Below, piece after piece: positions 21,601 to 35,300 of a stretch of 64,000 nt of DNA. The notes under the pieces were generated by a model. That model was not told where the DNA came from, searched no databases, and saw only the letters and a program-made list of their open reading frames with translations. Numbering within the stretch: position 1 is the stretch's first letter; each line of letters begins with the position of its first letter. The DNA is from Sclerotiophoma versabilis (lineage: Eukaryota > Ascomycota > Dothideomycetes > Pleosporales > Didymellaceae). The stretch covers positions 620,001 to 684,000 of the forward strand of contig JAAROD010000094.1 in assembly GCA_012274445.1 (NCBI GenBank). The letters run 5' to 3'. The translations under genes and the position numbers were made by a program.

Positions 21601-24600
21601 ACATTCCCGAACACTTGGCTTTGATGAAAGGCCCGACAGCCTGGTTCAAGCGGCTGCCTATTCCCAATCTGATCCGGGGCTTGCACAAATCGCGTGGCTG
21701 ACACCTACCAATCCCGAAGCGATAAAGCCGGTGGTTGTTGTTGTGATGGATGCAGCGGCTTCGATTAGCTTTGGTAATGTTTCAAGGCACCTTTAACATG
21801 TCACTAGACAAGTTCGAAAGATCCGGGTCCCGTCCATCTTTCTGTTTTCGCAAAACAGCCAGCATGCGTGGCGCGCGACGCAGGGCACAATGCACCGTGA
21901 ATCCCACGCTGCAACCAGCCAATCATAGTCCGCAACGTGCTCACACCCCGAATAAAGATGATCCTTTCGCGAATTGTAGCAACTCGATCAGCGTTTCGCG
22001 ACACATTAGACCGAGGTCTCGACTGTCCTTCGCAGTCCCCCGGTAATTGACTGCGCGTCGCAAGGGAGGCGCTCGAACATCTTCTCCTGAACAAGTCGTT
22101 CGCGATCCCCACATCCCTAGTGCACGGGGGGAAGTCATCACTAGTCTCCGCTCCACGACTCAATTTGCGCGAAATACATTTGCTGTTATCGTATCAGTGT
22201 CGGAAAGTTCTGCGACGATACAATTTCGCCGTCACACGGGGCTGTGCCGGCAAAGCAATTCTCTTCCGGCGGGTTGTGAAGACGCATCGTATCATTCGGG
22301 CTGCATGCTTCATCATGTATCGGGTACCAGGGAAGTCGACTAAAATCTTGTAGAACACCCACATCACATCGCTCTCCCTCGGATAGATTGAGGCAGCGAC
22401 AAACGCACGCCATCGAATTGGGCAGCAACCTGCAATCTTGTCTCGCAAAACAAAAGCTGAACAGGTCACAAGCAGGCCCCGAAACTGTCCAAACCCACGC
22501 ACAGAGTTTACAAACTCGAAAGCACCAACAGGCGTCTCGAAGTGACTTCCACCCCTGGCAAATCTGAGGCTCACATGAACACGCCCCGCCTTGGCAAGGT
22601 GGTGTGCTTGCATGCTTCCCCCACGTGCTTATCGAGCGCAGGTGGGTGGCTAGACGCGCTGCATGCGGAACTCCAGTCCGCGCGGTATCTGCAACTCTCG
22701 ATTCGAAAATACCTACATCCAAGTCTTTGTTCATATTTACATTTACCCACGGGACCCCGCCGGAAGTACCTTTCTTCCAGCTAAGAAGCGGTGTTTCGCC
22801 GTTGTATCCGGTGGGCCTGCTAAGTTATTCCGCCAACGATGAAGCTTTTTCACCTTTCTGCTCCGGAGTGAGATCCTTTGAAATCCTTTGGAGATGCCCC
22901 GGCTCTGTAGGGGCGGTTCTAGAAGTGTGCATGCTGGGCGGATGGGTTCCCGTTTTGGAGTTCCGCACCCTTGGAGTCGACTCTTCAGGTCTCTAGAGGT
23001 GGTATGACAGATGGAGCCTGTTATTAGGGATAGTCATGTAAGTTTAGAAGTGTGAGGCGGTCTCAGCAGATACCCTACTAAATGGCAAGACTTGCAATAT
23101 TGCGCTGCTATCTTTGGAGTGATCTAGTGTGGTAACACTGCGTGCTGAGTCCATCCATCAGCTGTTCATAGTGTGTACGACTTCGAAAACCCAGGTAAGC
23201 TCTTAGCACTATGTACAATGCTAATATTACCAAATGGTTCAGAGGTTACTTAGCATTCGGGCCGCCAGGCTCAATGTAGAAGATACGCGTCAACCCAGCT
23301 GACTGTCGGTATCAATCATTTGTGATTTCCACGTCTTAAGCTTGCACCACAAATCTTCTTTTGAGTTGGGCACGACTGTTTTCATGATCAACACTAGTTG
23401 TGCGAGCAGCAATAACACCGCGAGAGTTAACGCGCTACATTTCAATACAACACAAAACCTTACTCTCGCTCTCAGGCTTCACCGCTATACGCCTCTTCGT
23501 TCTAAAAGACAGAGCTATACCAGCTTGAGTATACCCAAGGCCATCAAACACACATGCATCTGGGAACCTCTCACGATTCATGCCTCCGCCTCACTTCACC
23601 GCAAGCCGAACACCAACGTCTCGGTCCGCGAGCTGAAGTTCCCCAACTTCTGCCGGCCCGAGATGGACTGTTTCGACAAGAGGGATCCGAAACGGCATGT
23701 CTTTAGCAAGAATCACAATCCCCGTGCGCCACGTTCATCGCACCTTCCTCCGGTGCTCCCATCATCCACGCGGCTGGTAATTACCGACTGGCGCCTTGCA
23801 TGCAACGGCTGAGATCCTGAACGCGCGAGCACGAGCGTGATCAAAATGTGAGTGAAATGGGACGCAGCTGGGGTGATCATACACACCGCCTATGTCACCC
23901 GATGAACGCCTCGGTGCTACGGCCCCGTCGATATACCGCCTTCATCTCGATCAAAACGCTGAGACGGGCTGTCTTGAGCCAACCGAGGGCGACAGACAGC
24001 CACGTATAATGTTCAGTCCCGCGCCGAGGCGAGGCGTGACGGTTGACAAGCCGGGTAATTCCCGAGGCGTGAGCACCGGGTGCTGGAGGCGCGATTTACC
24101 CCAGACTTTCACGTGCAGGCCACGAGATTGTAATTTTTCCTTCGCGGAGGGTCGTCGCCGTGTAAGCTTCACTTGTGTGGGTGATACGAGCTGATGTCAG
24201 CGGTGCGAACGAACGGCGAGGGCCGGAGCGAAGCGGCACTGCATGTCAGACGTGAAGTGCGGTCTCGGGGACGAACGTGCTTGTGGTAAATTCGGTGCAA
24301 TGAGCACGTGTTAGTGTCGCTTTTGTGTCGTGGCGGCGAAGCATGTAGGCTTTGAGCTTCAAAGCTCAAGTCGTGACAGCGCCTGCAGTGGACCGACTGT
24401 ACCCCATAGCTATCACCCAGTGGAACTCTTAATGGAAAATTTGCGTATAGCAGTACGCGATGTGTTACCACAATCTCTTGTACCGATTTGAGAAACGATT
24501 GCACGTAGCCCCTCACATTAAAAACTCTCTTAGTCAAAGAAGCCCTTGCTCATCGATAATGTCTTGAAACAGTGACACACAGTATCTCGCATCACAGTTA

Positions 24601-25407
24601 ACTGCATTTACTTAGAATTGAGATGATGTGCTGTGTTTACTCCAGGAAAACACATACTCGATGTTGCCATGCTGTCGTGAGATCGATGAACTTCTCTTAT
24701 CGTGTCCAATACGCAGACGCCATACCTGCAGTGTTTGTGTATTATTATTATTACAATTCAAATAATGTGATTTTGTATACGTATCTTTCGGGCAGGTTTT
24801 CTCTCGCTTGTCGAGGGGTTTTCATGGCCTGCTATGATATTATGGATTTTTTTTTGCTGGTTCTTGCCGTGTTTACGGACCAAAAAATAAATAAAAAAAA
24901 AGTAGTAGTCGCAAGATCAGTACCATCGTCAATGACATGGGATCAATCAATAGCTCACGATCGCGTCGACTAGTGTTCACCGACTATTTTTGTCTATTAA
25001 CTATACTCCAAGAACTGCTGACAGTGGTGTGAACCTAATAGTACTGGGCACTCAACCATCGTACTCTACGGTTACTGAAACGTAACGAGGCAAACAGCTA
25101 CATCTTCGGCTGTACCAATTCCCATTGTCTTTGGAAGTATTACTGCCTTGCAGAAATACTTGAGACCAGTCTAGGCACTGCATCTGTATCACATATGGGA
25201 GCTGACATTGAACGACGAGACATAAGAGCGAAGGATATCACAGTTGATCACAGAGTGAGAGAAATGGCCAGAATATGTTCAACCTGTCACACCTAACGCC
25301 AGCCCCTGAGCTATGCAGGTGGGTATCTATATAAGACAGTACATCGCAATAGGCCAACAGTAACAGTCAGATTACAACCAACGCCTGCTATGGCGAAAAC
25401 CGGGAAC
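18666..25407. other. 6.7-kb gene-sparse region
   Basis: No frame shows a recognisable domain. The longest (23342-23812, 156 codons, plus) lacks homology cues and splice partners. A plus-oriented TATAAA at 19005-19010 precedes short GC-rich frames at 19043-19660 that have weak or no ATG starts. The segment 24700-24960 is visibly AT-rich, with ATT and poly-A/T runs. The left end must contain the promoter of the AreA-GATA-like gene and the right end the 3' UTR of the Zn2Cys6 gene. Confidence 0.55.
18880..18945. repeat. Imperfect GGTGCTG/GGTGCC-rich minisatellite upstream of the AreA-GATA-like gene
   Basis: Imperfect 6-bp periodic units (GGTGCT, GGTGCC, GGTGAA, GGCGCT) run for about 65 bp. They lie roughly 215-280 bp upstream of the minus-strand start at 18665, inside its likely promoter or leader. 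On the plus strand they read as Gly-Ala/Glu repeats, not thought to be coding. Confidence 0.7.
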
Positions 25408-27801
25408 TCAAATCCAAAGTACACTACTTCTTGCGCCGCCAGGCTCGAGGCCTTCATCCCAAGTAGCGAAGCCACGGTCAGTATCCAGGTATCCTCCGCT
25501 GGTTGCCCACAACCCACTGTAAAGCGTCGGGAAGCGGATATCAGGAACCTGCTCTTTGTATGGAATAAAATCAATAACGTTTGGTGGAACCATATCCTTC
25601 ACGATGCTCCAGTCCGATGAACCTTGGAGGAGCGGGGCCTCCGCGGACCACCTTGCCAACACCGCCTGTGCTACAGGAACGATCCTTTCGAAGTCCCTGA
25701 GCACACGCCGAGCAAGTGGTATCTCCTGCGCTAAACCATGTAGAAGAACAACAACAGTGTCAAAGGTTTGGTGGACCATCGGAATCCAGTTGTCCAGCGA
25801 GAGATCGAGATCGCTGAGATCGCTGACACAGAGACTACAGAGCAAAAGAAGATTGCCTGCTAACGTAGGTAGTATATGATGTCGAAGAATGCAGGTCAAC
25901 GGGTATTTAATATTGGCCTCATACGCTTTAACATGTACGAGAGTTTCCATTGAGAATCTGCTGCAGTCGTGTACGGTAGCACGGTCGAAATGCAGAGATG
26001 TCAACGTCGCACGTCTAGCCATTAATCGGAGGTTGTCGAAGCTCATATGGATATATGAGTGACGTTGCGGTGGCATAAATTCTGCCTTCGACACTCGAAA
26101 CGTACTATCGAGGAAATCGGTAATGGCGGCGTCGAAAGTGGTAACTTTTTCAGCGAAAGTGTCCGTAGATACGTGAGCTGCGAGGAGACCGTCCCATAAT
26201 GAGCCAGCGAAACGAGACCAGTCAATCATGCAGCTCAAGAATGCATTTCCGCTGTTAGTTTCGTTTAGCTTGGCGTGTGGTCCCGAGGGCTGCAGGTTCG
26301 GGACTATGTCCTGGAATGAGCGTTAGAAATAGACATTTTCATTGTGTTTAGGATCCTACCCGCTGATACATGTCACTCGGCCGTTCCACGTCGATATCGG
26401 TGTCTCGTATTGTATAGGGGCGACCGCAGGATAAAGAAATGCGACGATCGGCAATCAGGACATTCCAGAAGACTTGTAAGCGCTCAAACGACTCCCATAC
26501 TTCAGCTCCATTACGTGAGGCTTGACGGTTGAGGCCTTGTTGAAGAACGTAACGGCTAGCGAGACCTATAGTGTTATAGGCGAGGCTGGGCTGGTCGACC
26601 AGGGTAGAGTAGATAGACTACTGATGTTAACTGATGCTCAGCAGGGTAGAAACAGTGCCCACCTTCAGAAGCAAAAATTGCGCCAGACTGATGTCGCCCT
26701 GTCCGTAAAGCTGTCTCTTGCCAACAGCATCATCAGCGAGCTGAAGCCAATGCCATCCTGCGGGCTTGTCGTCAGAGCCAGGTTGCACGATTTCGGTCGA
26801 GGCGACGTGCAATGCGAATATGATGTAGTTTAGTGCTAGGAAGCACGCATCGTCTGAATGGACTTCTGCTTTCGCCAGCATCTTTTCGCTGCGGAGTCGA
26901 AAGAGACGCTCATGGACACAAGGATGATAGACCTGGAGCTCCCGAAAGAAGGTGTCAATGTAATTCTGATATATAGTAGGTACGGGGAAGAGGAAGCTCC
27001 GGCGGCCCAGGCGTAGACTGATTGTGTCGGTACCCAGTAGAGGGTCTATAGAGTCTTGGGAATAAGCGGTCTGCGATGGCTGGGCCAGGAATAATGAAGC
27101 TGGGTTGATGGGGTCCATAACGGGCATAGGCATGGGTATATCGCTGCCAGAGTCGTCACGCTCAATGCTCCGGCTAGGCGTCGTGTACATGGCTCGTTCA
27201 TGTAGCAGTGCTTCCATCATGGCTTCAACACGAGCCATGCGTGCTTCCATAGATAGGCCAAGAGCGCCTGCATCACTGGCCCTCCGCTCATTATCCTGAT
27301 GGCTCGTCATGATGTTGCGTCGTGCAAGGCCGCTGCCATTGCTGGTTGATGTGGAGGTCGATGGTTGTTGTGCAAGTGAGGGTCTACTGAGATTTTGTAA
27401 GGCTTCAGCTGCCGTCTGGTCTTCTGAGAAGAAGCATCGCTTGCCATTGTCTCGACATCGTTGGCAAGGGTTGTCGCCGGAGCACTGTATCACATCAGCA
27501 CGCGAAGGCACAGTGCAGGCACATAAAGACATACCTTCAGCTTTGACCTCCTACACAAAACACCTAGGGTGCTATGTTAGCTATCATGAAGGCTTGAATG
27601 CATGTTGCAGTGCTGTGTTGATCGCGAGCAATGACTGCGGAATGATCGGAACGGTCGCAAGGAACAAACACGTGTGATATGACTGAACTTCAGACGTGAC
27701 ATACATGCTTTCGGCGCGTACTTCTGCCTTAACTTCTTTCTCTTAGGCGAAGATGATCTACCGTCGTCGTTTCGGCCCAGGGAAGACGGCTGGTCGTTCA
27801 T
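25408..27801 (-). CDS. Zn2Cys6 fungal-specific transcription factor
   Basis: This is a nuclear DNA-binding regulator. Five exons (27705-27801, 27535-27563, 26663-27484, 26360-26617, 25408-26310) give 702 residues. The binuclear zinc cluster is formed by C33, C36, C43, C49, C52 and C59 (pattern CX2CX6CX5CX2CX6C) after a basic stretch SPKRKKLRQKYAPKA. It is assembled only after joining three exons, the middle one being 29 nt. A linker rich in Ser, then a possible short coiled coil (MEARMARVEAMMEALLHE), precede the fungal-specific middle homology region (about residues 190-430), which includes YIDTFFRELQVYHPCVHE, QGLNRQ, RLQVFWNVLIADRRISLSCG and DIDVERP. The frame begins at ATG 27801. The regulon is unknown; the nearest genes are the WSC wall protein (divergent, 1.5 kb away) and, farther off, GH95. 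Confidence 0.9.
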
Positions 27802-29338
27802 AACGCAACGATATAAATGATGAAAGAGGCTGCCGAGTAACGAGCGCTCGGAACTGACGCGCTGAGCTGGTCAAAGCACTGCCAAGCCAACGCGTCCTTT
27901 CCTTTCCCACCAACCACCTTCGTGCCACGACTTCCATCATCGTCATTGCCGCAACGTGGAAGTCATCAACGAAAATAAGACTCTTGCCTTGTTGTGCACA
28001 GACTCTACAACTGCCTGGATATGCATCCATCAAGGACTATCCATTTGCGTGACTACGTAACTTATATCTACTTCTGCCTTCAAAGAGACAGTCCCCTGGG
28101 TGTACATCCACAAGCCTGTCCCCGAAACTGACCTGAAGACCCTCTCGAGAAATCCAGTCTTAAAGAAAAAACCGTCGCCAATACTGCGGAGTCGTAGCGC
28201 CCTCGTGCTGATAATTTATAGACTTGCCTCTTACTGCATTGTAATTCAATGCCCCATCCATACATCCATATACACCCGTATAGCGGCCTTTCTCTAGCAA
28301 AAGCAGGGCCGCTGTCGAGTCCAGCGTTTCCTCGCTCGAGTGGCGAGTGACCACCCTCTGATTACATTCCTCTCCTTCGTGTGCAACCTTGCATGCCGGC
28401 AAGCCGGACCAATCAAGAGCACATGCGGAATGCCCGATACGCTACGTATACGCTCTGAGCACAACAGTCTCTGGACGGACTCGTTTCAATGGCTCTTTCC
28501 GCCGTCTTCTCATTGCGTTGAAGAATATTGCAATTGTTGTCATCAAAGAAACGTCTCAATCAGTAAGTTTGCTTTCGAAGACGAACGCCACGCCGACTTA
28601 TGAGCATGTTATAGTGTCAAGCCTGTATTCCAAACAACCACGAGCTTGTTATTTTGTGAATATTCAGTGGACGTTACATCATGGTCACTGCCGGACCTGC
28701 ATTCTTTTAATATCGACGCCACTTGGAACCCACCTTCCACTACACTGTGAGCAGACGCAGCCATTCCATTGGTGATGCCCTCCAAAGTAGCATGCCTTTC
28801 GCCACAAACTGCTGGAGGAGACAGTAAGGTCCATCTTGGCATCCCGCTATATCCTCTTGGCATACCATCCTGTGCACTAAAGATTGTTCTCGAGAGGGAA
28901 AATCACCGACGAGCCACCGTCGCCGCATGCCTCTGTTCGAAGGATGTTGATGTGGGCCATCTCAACTTGCCCTCTGTTAACTTTGCTCCACCTGTAGGAA
29001 GAATGAGTACGACTAGACGCGATGTGGGTTATTGGATGGGGATGTTGCCCGCCCGCTTGTCTGACGATCGGCACGAACGATTTTGAAGTGCCGCCAACAG
29101 CCCTATTGGCTCTCCAAGAGGTATATTGGCTCGAAAGTACCCTCTTTGAATTGAGCTCTTCGCCGACGCAGCCACCTCCTTCTCTACGTCTATTGTCATT
29201 CGTTTGAACACGTTCGCTCCGTCTGCATTGACGAACAGCCTTTCTGAGATAAGGTCTCTATATATGTCTGGAACAAGGTACATGTCCTAAACTGCTTGCT
29301 AGTTACTGACCACAGTTTTTGTTGCACAGTCCCTCAAA
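27802..29338. promoter_or_regulatory. 1.5-kb divergent intergenic region between Zn2Cys6 factor and WSC protein
   Basis: No gene is supported; the frames here are under 130 codons and without motifs. Both flanking genes are transcribed away from it, so it must contain both promoters. Just before the WSC start there is a CAG (29327-29329) followed by TCCCTCAAAATGG, possibly the acceptor of a leader intron. Confidence 0.45.
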
Positions 29339-32300
29339 ATGGGACGTGTCTACCGACATGTGCTCACTATGAGCATGGTACTTTCCGTTATGAACGGCGC
29401 GGACGCACTGCCTGCTCCGGTACCTCAACTGTTTGGAGGTCTTCCCGGCGGTACAACAACTGCTACGACAAGAGCCTCTACTACCGCCGCAGGCACTGCT
29501 ACCTTGCCGATATCGGGCAACACACTCCAGGTGCCAACTCTTCCAACAACAACTCTTCGAACACCAACTCTTCCGGCACCGAGTCTTCCCTCTACAACTC
29601 TTCAGGCACCAGCTCTTCCCACTACAACACTTCCGGCTTTTCAGATACCAACTCTTCAGCTGCCAACTCTTAAATTACCAACTTTAGAACTGCCGACTTT
29701 CCAAGCACCAACTCTCCCAGCTTTTGAAGTACCGACTCTTCCAACTTTCCAAGCACCGACCTTTCCAGCTTTTGAAGCACCAACTTTTCCAACTCTTCAG
29801 TTCCCAACTTTTCCATTACCCAGCGGCCAGAACACTGGTCTCATCAACGGCATCCTTCCCATCACTGATCCTTTGACCGGGGTCTTGACCGGGGTTGGCG
29901 GAGTTGTTGACAATGTTGTAAAGGATGTGGGCGCTGCTGCTAGTGGTATTGTATCCGGTGTTGGAACAGGGGTTCAAGACCTATCACAGATTGTGGGTGG
30001 AGCCCTTGGCTCCGGAACTCCTGGTCTCGGTGGCGTTGTCGGCAATGTTGTCGGCGGGCTCGGAGACGCAGCGGGAACATTACTGGGCGATGCTGGTACT
30101 GTTCTCAACCAGGGAAGTGGAGTCATTGGTAATGTCGCAGGCGGTGTTCTGGGAACAGCCGACAACATTCTTTTCGGATCTGGTGTCGCGCCCCGGCCTA
30201 GCACGAACGTTCCCGGCGCAACTGTTCCTTCTTCTGGTCTTCCTATCATCGGCGGAGCCCTTACTGGCCTTCCCAGCCTTCCATCAGCTGGCCTTCCCAT
30301 CATCGGCGGAGCCCTTACCGGCCTCCCCAGCCTTCCATCAGCTGGCCTTCCCATCATCGGCGGAGCCCTTACCGGCCTCCCCAGCCTTCCATCAGCTGGC
30401 CTTCCCGTCATTGGCGAAGCTCTTGGTAACCTTGTTACAACAGACATCAATAATCCTACACTTCCGATCAATCTCAATCCTCTAGGAGGTAGTGGAAGTG
30501 GTGTCAACATTCCAGGTCTGGATATCAATGTACCTGGAGTCAACCTCAATCTCCCAGACTTGGGAGGCATTGGAAGCGTCCTTACCGGCCTCGGTGCTGG
30601 CGGAAGTATTCTTCCAACTCCTACTCTCGGAGGTATCCCGAGCATTGGTCTCCCATTGCTCCCCACTCTTGGCGGTACTGTTCCAAACCCAAGTAATGTT
30701 CTCGGTGGTCTTGAGAGTCTTCTCAACCCCAGCAACCTTATCCCTAGTATCATTGGTGGACTACCAAGCTTTACTGGACTTCCTAACGCAGGAACTGGTC
30801 TCCCCACTGCGGGACTTGGAGGACTTCCAGCGCTTGGCAGCGAGCTTGAGAACGTCATCCCTAGTATCATCAGTGGACTTCCCAACGTGATCCCTAGTAT
30901 TATCAGTGGTCTTCCCGGCCCAACTAGCCTTCCTACTGCTGGACTTCCTGGAGTTGGAGGACTTCCTGGACTTGGAGGACTCCCAGCGCTTGGCAGCGAG
31001 CTTGAGAACGTCATCCCTAGTATCATTAATGGACTTCCCAATGTGATCCCTAGTATTATCAGTGGTCTTCCCGGCCCAACTAGCCTTCCTACTGCTGGTC
31101 TTCCTACTGCTGGACTTCCTGGACTTGGAGGACTCCCAGCGCTTGGCAGTGAGCTTGAGAACGTCATCCCTAGTATCATTAATGGACTTCCCAATGTGAT
31201 CCCTAGTATTATCAGTGGTCTTCCCGGCCCAACTAGCCTTCCTACTGCTGGTCTTCCTACTGCTGGACTTCCTGGACTTGGAGGACTCCCAGCGCTTGGC
31301 AGTGAGCTTGAGAACGTCATCCCTAGTATCATTAATGGACTTCCCAACGTGATCCCTAGTATTATCAGTGGTCTTCCCGGCCCAACTAGCCTTCCTACTG
31401 CTGGTCTTCCTACTGCTGGACTTCCTGGACTTGGAGGACTCCCAGCGCTTGGCAGTGAGCTTGAGAACGTCATCCCTAGTATCATTAATGGACTTCCCAA
31501 CGTGATCCCTAGTATTATCAGTGGTCTTCCTGGCCCAACTGGCCTTCCCGGCTCAACTGGTCTTCCTGGACTTGGAGGACTCCCAGCGCTTGGCAGTGAG
31601 CTTGAGAACGTCATCCCCAGTATCATCAGTGGACTTCCCAACGTGATCCCTAGTATTATCAGTGGTCTTCCTGGCCCAACTGGCCTTCCCGGCTCAACTG
31701 GTCTTCCTGGACTTGGAGGACTCCCAGCGCTTGGCAGTGAGCTTGAGAACGTCATCCCCAGTATCATCAGTGGACTTCCCAACGTGATCCCTAGTATTAT
31801 CAGTGGTCTTCCTGGCCCAACTGGCCTTCCCGGCTCAACTGGTCTTCCTGGACTTGGAGGACTCCCAGCGCTTGGCAGTGAGCTTGAGAACGTCATCCCC
31901 AGTATCATCAGTGGACTTCCCAACGTGATCCCTAGTATCATCAGTGGACTGCCTAGCGCTGGCCTGCCTGGTTTTCCACCGATTCCAACTCTGCCAGGCA
32001 CCGGTGCGGTAGTACCGAGTACTATTCCTCTTCTTCCAGGGATTAATATCCCGGGGGTTGACATAGGTATTGGTGGCAACGGTGGTGTTGGACTTAATAC
32101 GCCCATTGGCAGTGTTGGTATCGATGGGGGTGGTAGCGTTGGGGTGGTACTTCCCCCTATTAACATTCCGGGGATCAGTATCCCAAACATTGGTCTTCCC
32201 GGCGTTGGTCTTCCTAGCACCAGCTTGCCAGGCAGTGATCTACCCAACCCTACTGTCCCTACAGGTTTGCCAAGTATCGATCTTCCAGGCATCGATAATC

Positions 32301-35300
32301 CATTGCCTAACTTGCCAATCGATCCCATCAGCGGCTTTCCTAAAGACCCCCTTACTGGCGCCCTTTTGGATCCTGTTACCGGTGTTCCTTTAGCTATTGA
32401 TCCAGAAACAAACTTTCCTATTGACCCAGTCACCAATCTTCCATTCAATCCTGCACTTGGTCCACCACCAGTCGAAGTTCCGGATCTTCCCACTCCGTCT
32501 GGATTGCCTACTGGTGAGGACTTCACCAACTTCCCAATTGATCCTCTCAGCGGCTTCCCTAAAGACCCTATTACTGGGGCCCTCTTGGATCCTATTAGCG
32601 GCATTCCTTTAGCTATTGATCCAGAAACAAACTTTCCTATTGACCCAATCACCGGTCTTCCGTTTGACCCTACAGTTGGGCCACCACCCGTCGAAGTTCC
32701 AGATCTTCCTACTCCGCCTGAACTACCTATCGATGAGAACTCAACTCTCCCAAGTGTACCCGAAATTGATCTTAATACTGGCTTCCCAATCGATCCTATC
32801 AGTGGCTTCCCAAGAGACCCAGATACCGGCCGTCTCGTGGATCCTGAGACTGGAGTTCCACTCCTTACTGACCGGGGGACAGGATTCCCCATTAACCCTA
32901 ACAATCTCCTTCCGTTCAATCCGCAGACCGGTGCTCCAATCCTGCCGCCCATCGACACTGTAACGGGCTTCCCAAAGAACCCGTCTAATGGAGTCTTGCT
33001 GGATCCGACTAGTGGTTTTCCGCTTGCCATTGACCCCGCTACGAAATTCCCTATTAACCCGGCAACGCTTGTACCTTTCGATCCGGCTACCGGCATTCCA
33101 GTCACGCCATCGAATCCGCCAACAACGCTGCCACCTCTCGATCCTGTCACCAATCTTCCCAAAGACCCCGCAACAGGCTCTTTGCTTGATCCCACAACCG
33201 GTCTGCCATTGCCAATTGATCCCTATACTGGTTTCCCAATCGAACCTTTGTCGGGCCTCCCAATTGATCCTCAAACCGGAGAGCTTGTACTTCCAGGTGT
33301 CCCGGAACCGTCCAATGTACCAGACCTCCCAACTACGCCAGACACACCTGGTGAGCTACCTACTGTTACAGGCCTTCCAAGTGTGCCAAACGACACACCT
33401 AACGTCCCTGGTAACACTAGTATCTCAGAACCTGGAACTCCTAACGTACCCGGGCTTCCTAACGTACCCATCACCCTACCTGGCCTATCCATAACGCCTG
33501 GAACACCTGGCTCACTTGCTACGAACCCCTCGGGTTTCCCTATCGACCCCATTACCAAGTTGCCCAAGGACCCCGTTACGCAGATTTTTCATGATGCGAC
33601 TACTGGGCTTCCTTTGAGAACGGATCCCACGAACGGATTCCCAATCGATCCCATCCGCAGCGCCCCTATCGACCCAAGTACCGGTAAGGCAGTGCCTGCG
33701 GTTCCTGCAGTTCCTGGAGTTCCAGGCATCCCAGTGATCGACCCAGTAACCAAATTCCCGATTGATCCCATTACCAACTTGCCACAAGATCCCGAGACGC
33801 GCGTTTTCTACAACAGACTGACAGGTCTTCCTCTCCCAGTCGATCCGCTTACAGGGTTTCCGATTCTGCCAAGTTTAGGAGTGCCGATCAGCACCATCAC
33901 TGGCCTGCCCGATGTGCTCCATGGCCTACCGATTGACCCTACCAACGGTCAGCTAGTAATTGCGCAGTCAACTCCTACTAGGCTGCCTGCAGGTGTACCA
34001 CTTGGATCCATACTGGACCCGGTTACAGGTTTCCTTAAGGATACTCTCAGCGGAAAGTACTTCGACTTGTCGACTGGTGTCATCCTTAAAATCGATGCGG
34101 GCACTGGCTTCCCAATTAGTCCCACTTTGGGTTTACCAATCAACCCTGCGAATGGTCAGCCTGTACTGCCAACAATTCCACCTACTGCAACACCAATCAA
34201 CCCTGCCACGTTGCCAGTTGATCCTAACAACGGCTTCCCCACCAACAATGGCACTCTTATTAACCCAGTCAGTGGACTACCGCTTGATATCGACCCTAAG
34301 AGCGGCTTTCCTATCGATCCTACTAGTGGAAGGCCCTTTAACCCGTTGACTGGCCAATTCTATATCCCACCTGTTGTAACACCAATTGACCCTGCCACGT
34401 TGCCAGTTGATCCTAACAACGGCTTCCCCACCAACAATGGCACTCTTATTAACCCAGTTAGTGGACTACCGCTTGATATCGACCCTGAGAGCGGCTTTCC
34501 TATCGATCCTACCAGTGGAAGGCCCTTTAACCCGTTGACTGGCCAATTCTATATCCCACCTGTTGTAACACCAATTGACCCTGCCACGTTGCCAGTTGAT
34601 CCTAACAACGGCTTCCCTACCAACAATGGCACTCTTATTAACCCAGTAAGTGGACTACCGCTTAATATTGACCCTGAGAGCGGCTTTCCTATCGATCCTA
34701 CTAGTGGAAGGCCCTTTAACCCGTTGACTGGCCAATTCTATATCCCACCTGTTGTAACACCAATTGACCCTGCCACGTTGCCAGTTGATCCTAACAACGG
34801 CTTCCCTACCAACAATGGCACGCTTATTAACCCAGTTAGTGGACTACCGCTTGATATCGACCCTGAGAGCGGCTTTCCTATCGATCCTACCAGTGGAAGA
34901 CCCTTTAACCCGTTGACTGGCCAATTCTATACCCCACCTGTCACCACAGCTCCTATTGATCCTGCCACGTTGCCAGTTGATCCTAACAATGGCTTCCCTA
35001 CCAACAATGGCACGCTTATTAACCCAGTTAGTGGACTACCGCTTGATATCGACCCTGAGAGCGGCTTTCCTATCGATCCTACAAGCGGCCTACCATTCAA
35101 CCCGTTGACTGGCCAATTCTATACCCCACCTGTCACCACAGCTCCTATTGATCCTGCCACGTTACCAGTTGATCCTAACAATGGCTTCCCTACCAACAAT
35201 GGCACGCTTATTAACCCAGTCAGTGGGCTGCCGCTTGAAATTGACCCTGCAAGTGGCTTCCCTATCAGTCCCAGTACTGGCGTTCCATTCAACCCCGTCA

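Noticed and set aside
23342..23812. 156-codon plus-strand frame
   Set aside because: No domain, signal peptide or splice partner; His/Ser/Thr/Asn-rich composition typical of random frames.
30236..31965. CRISPR-like appearance of regularly spaced repeats
   Set aside because: The repeats are in-frame coding tandem duplications without unique spacers, in a eukaryote.
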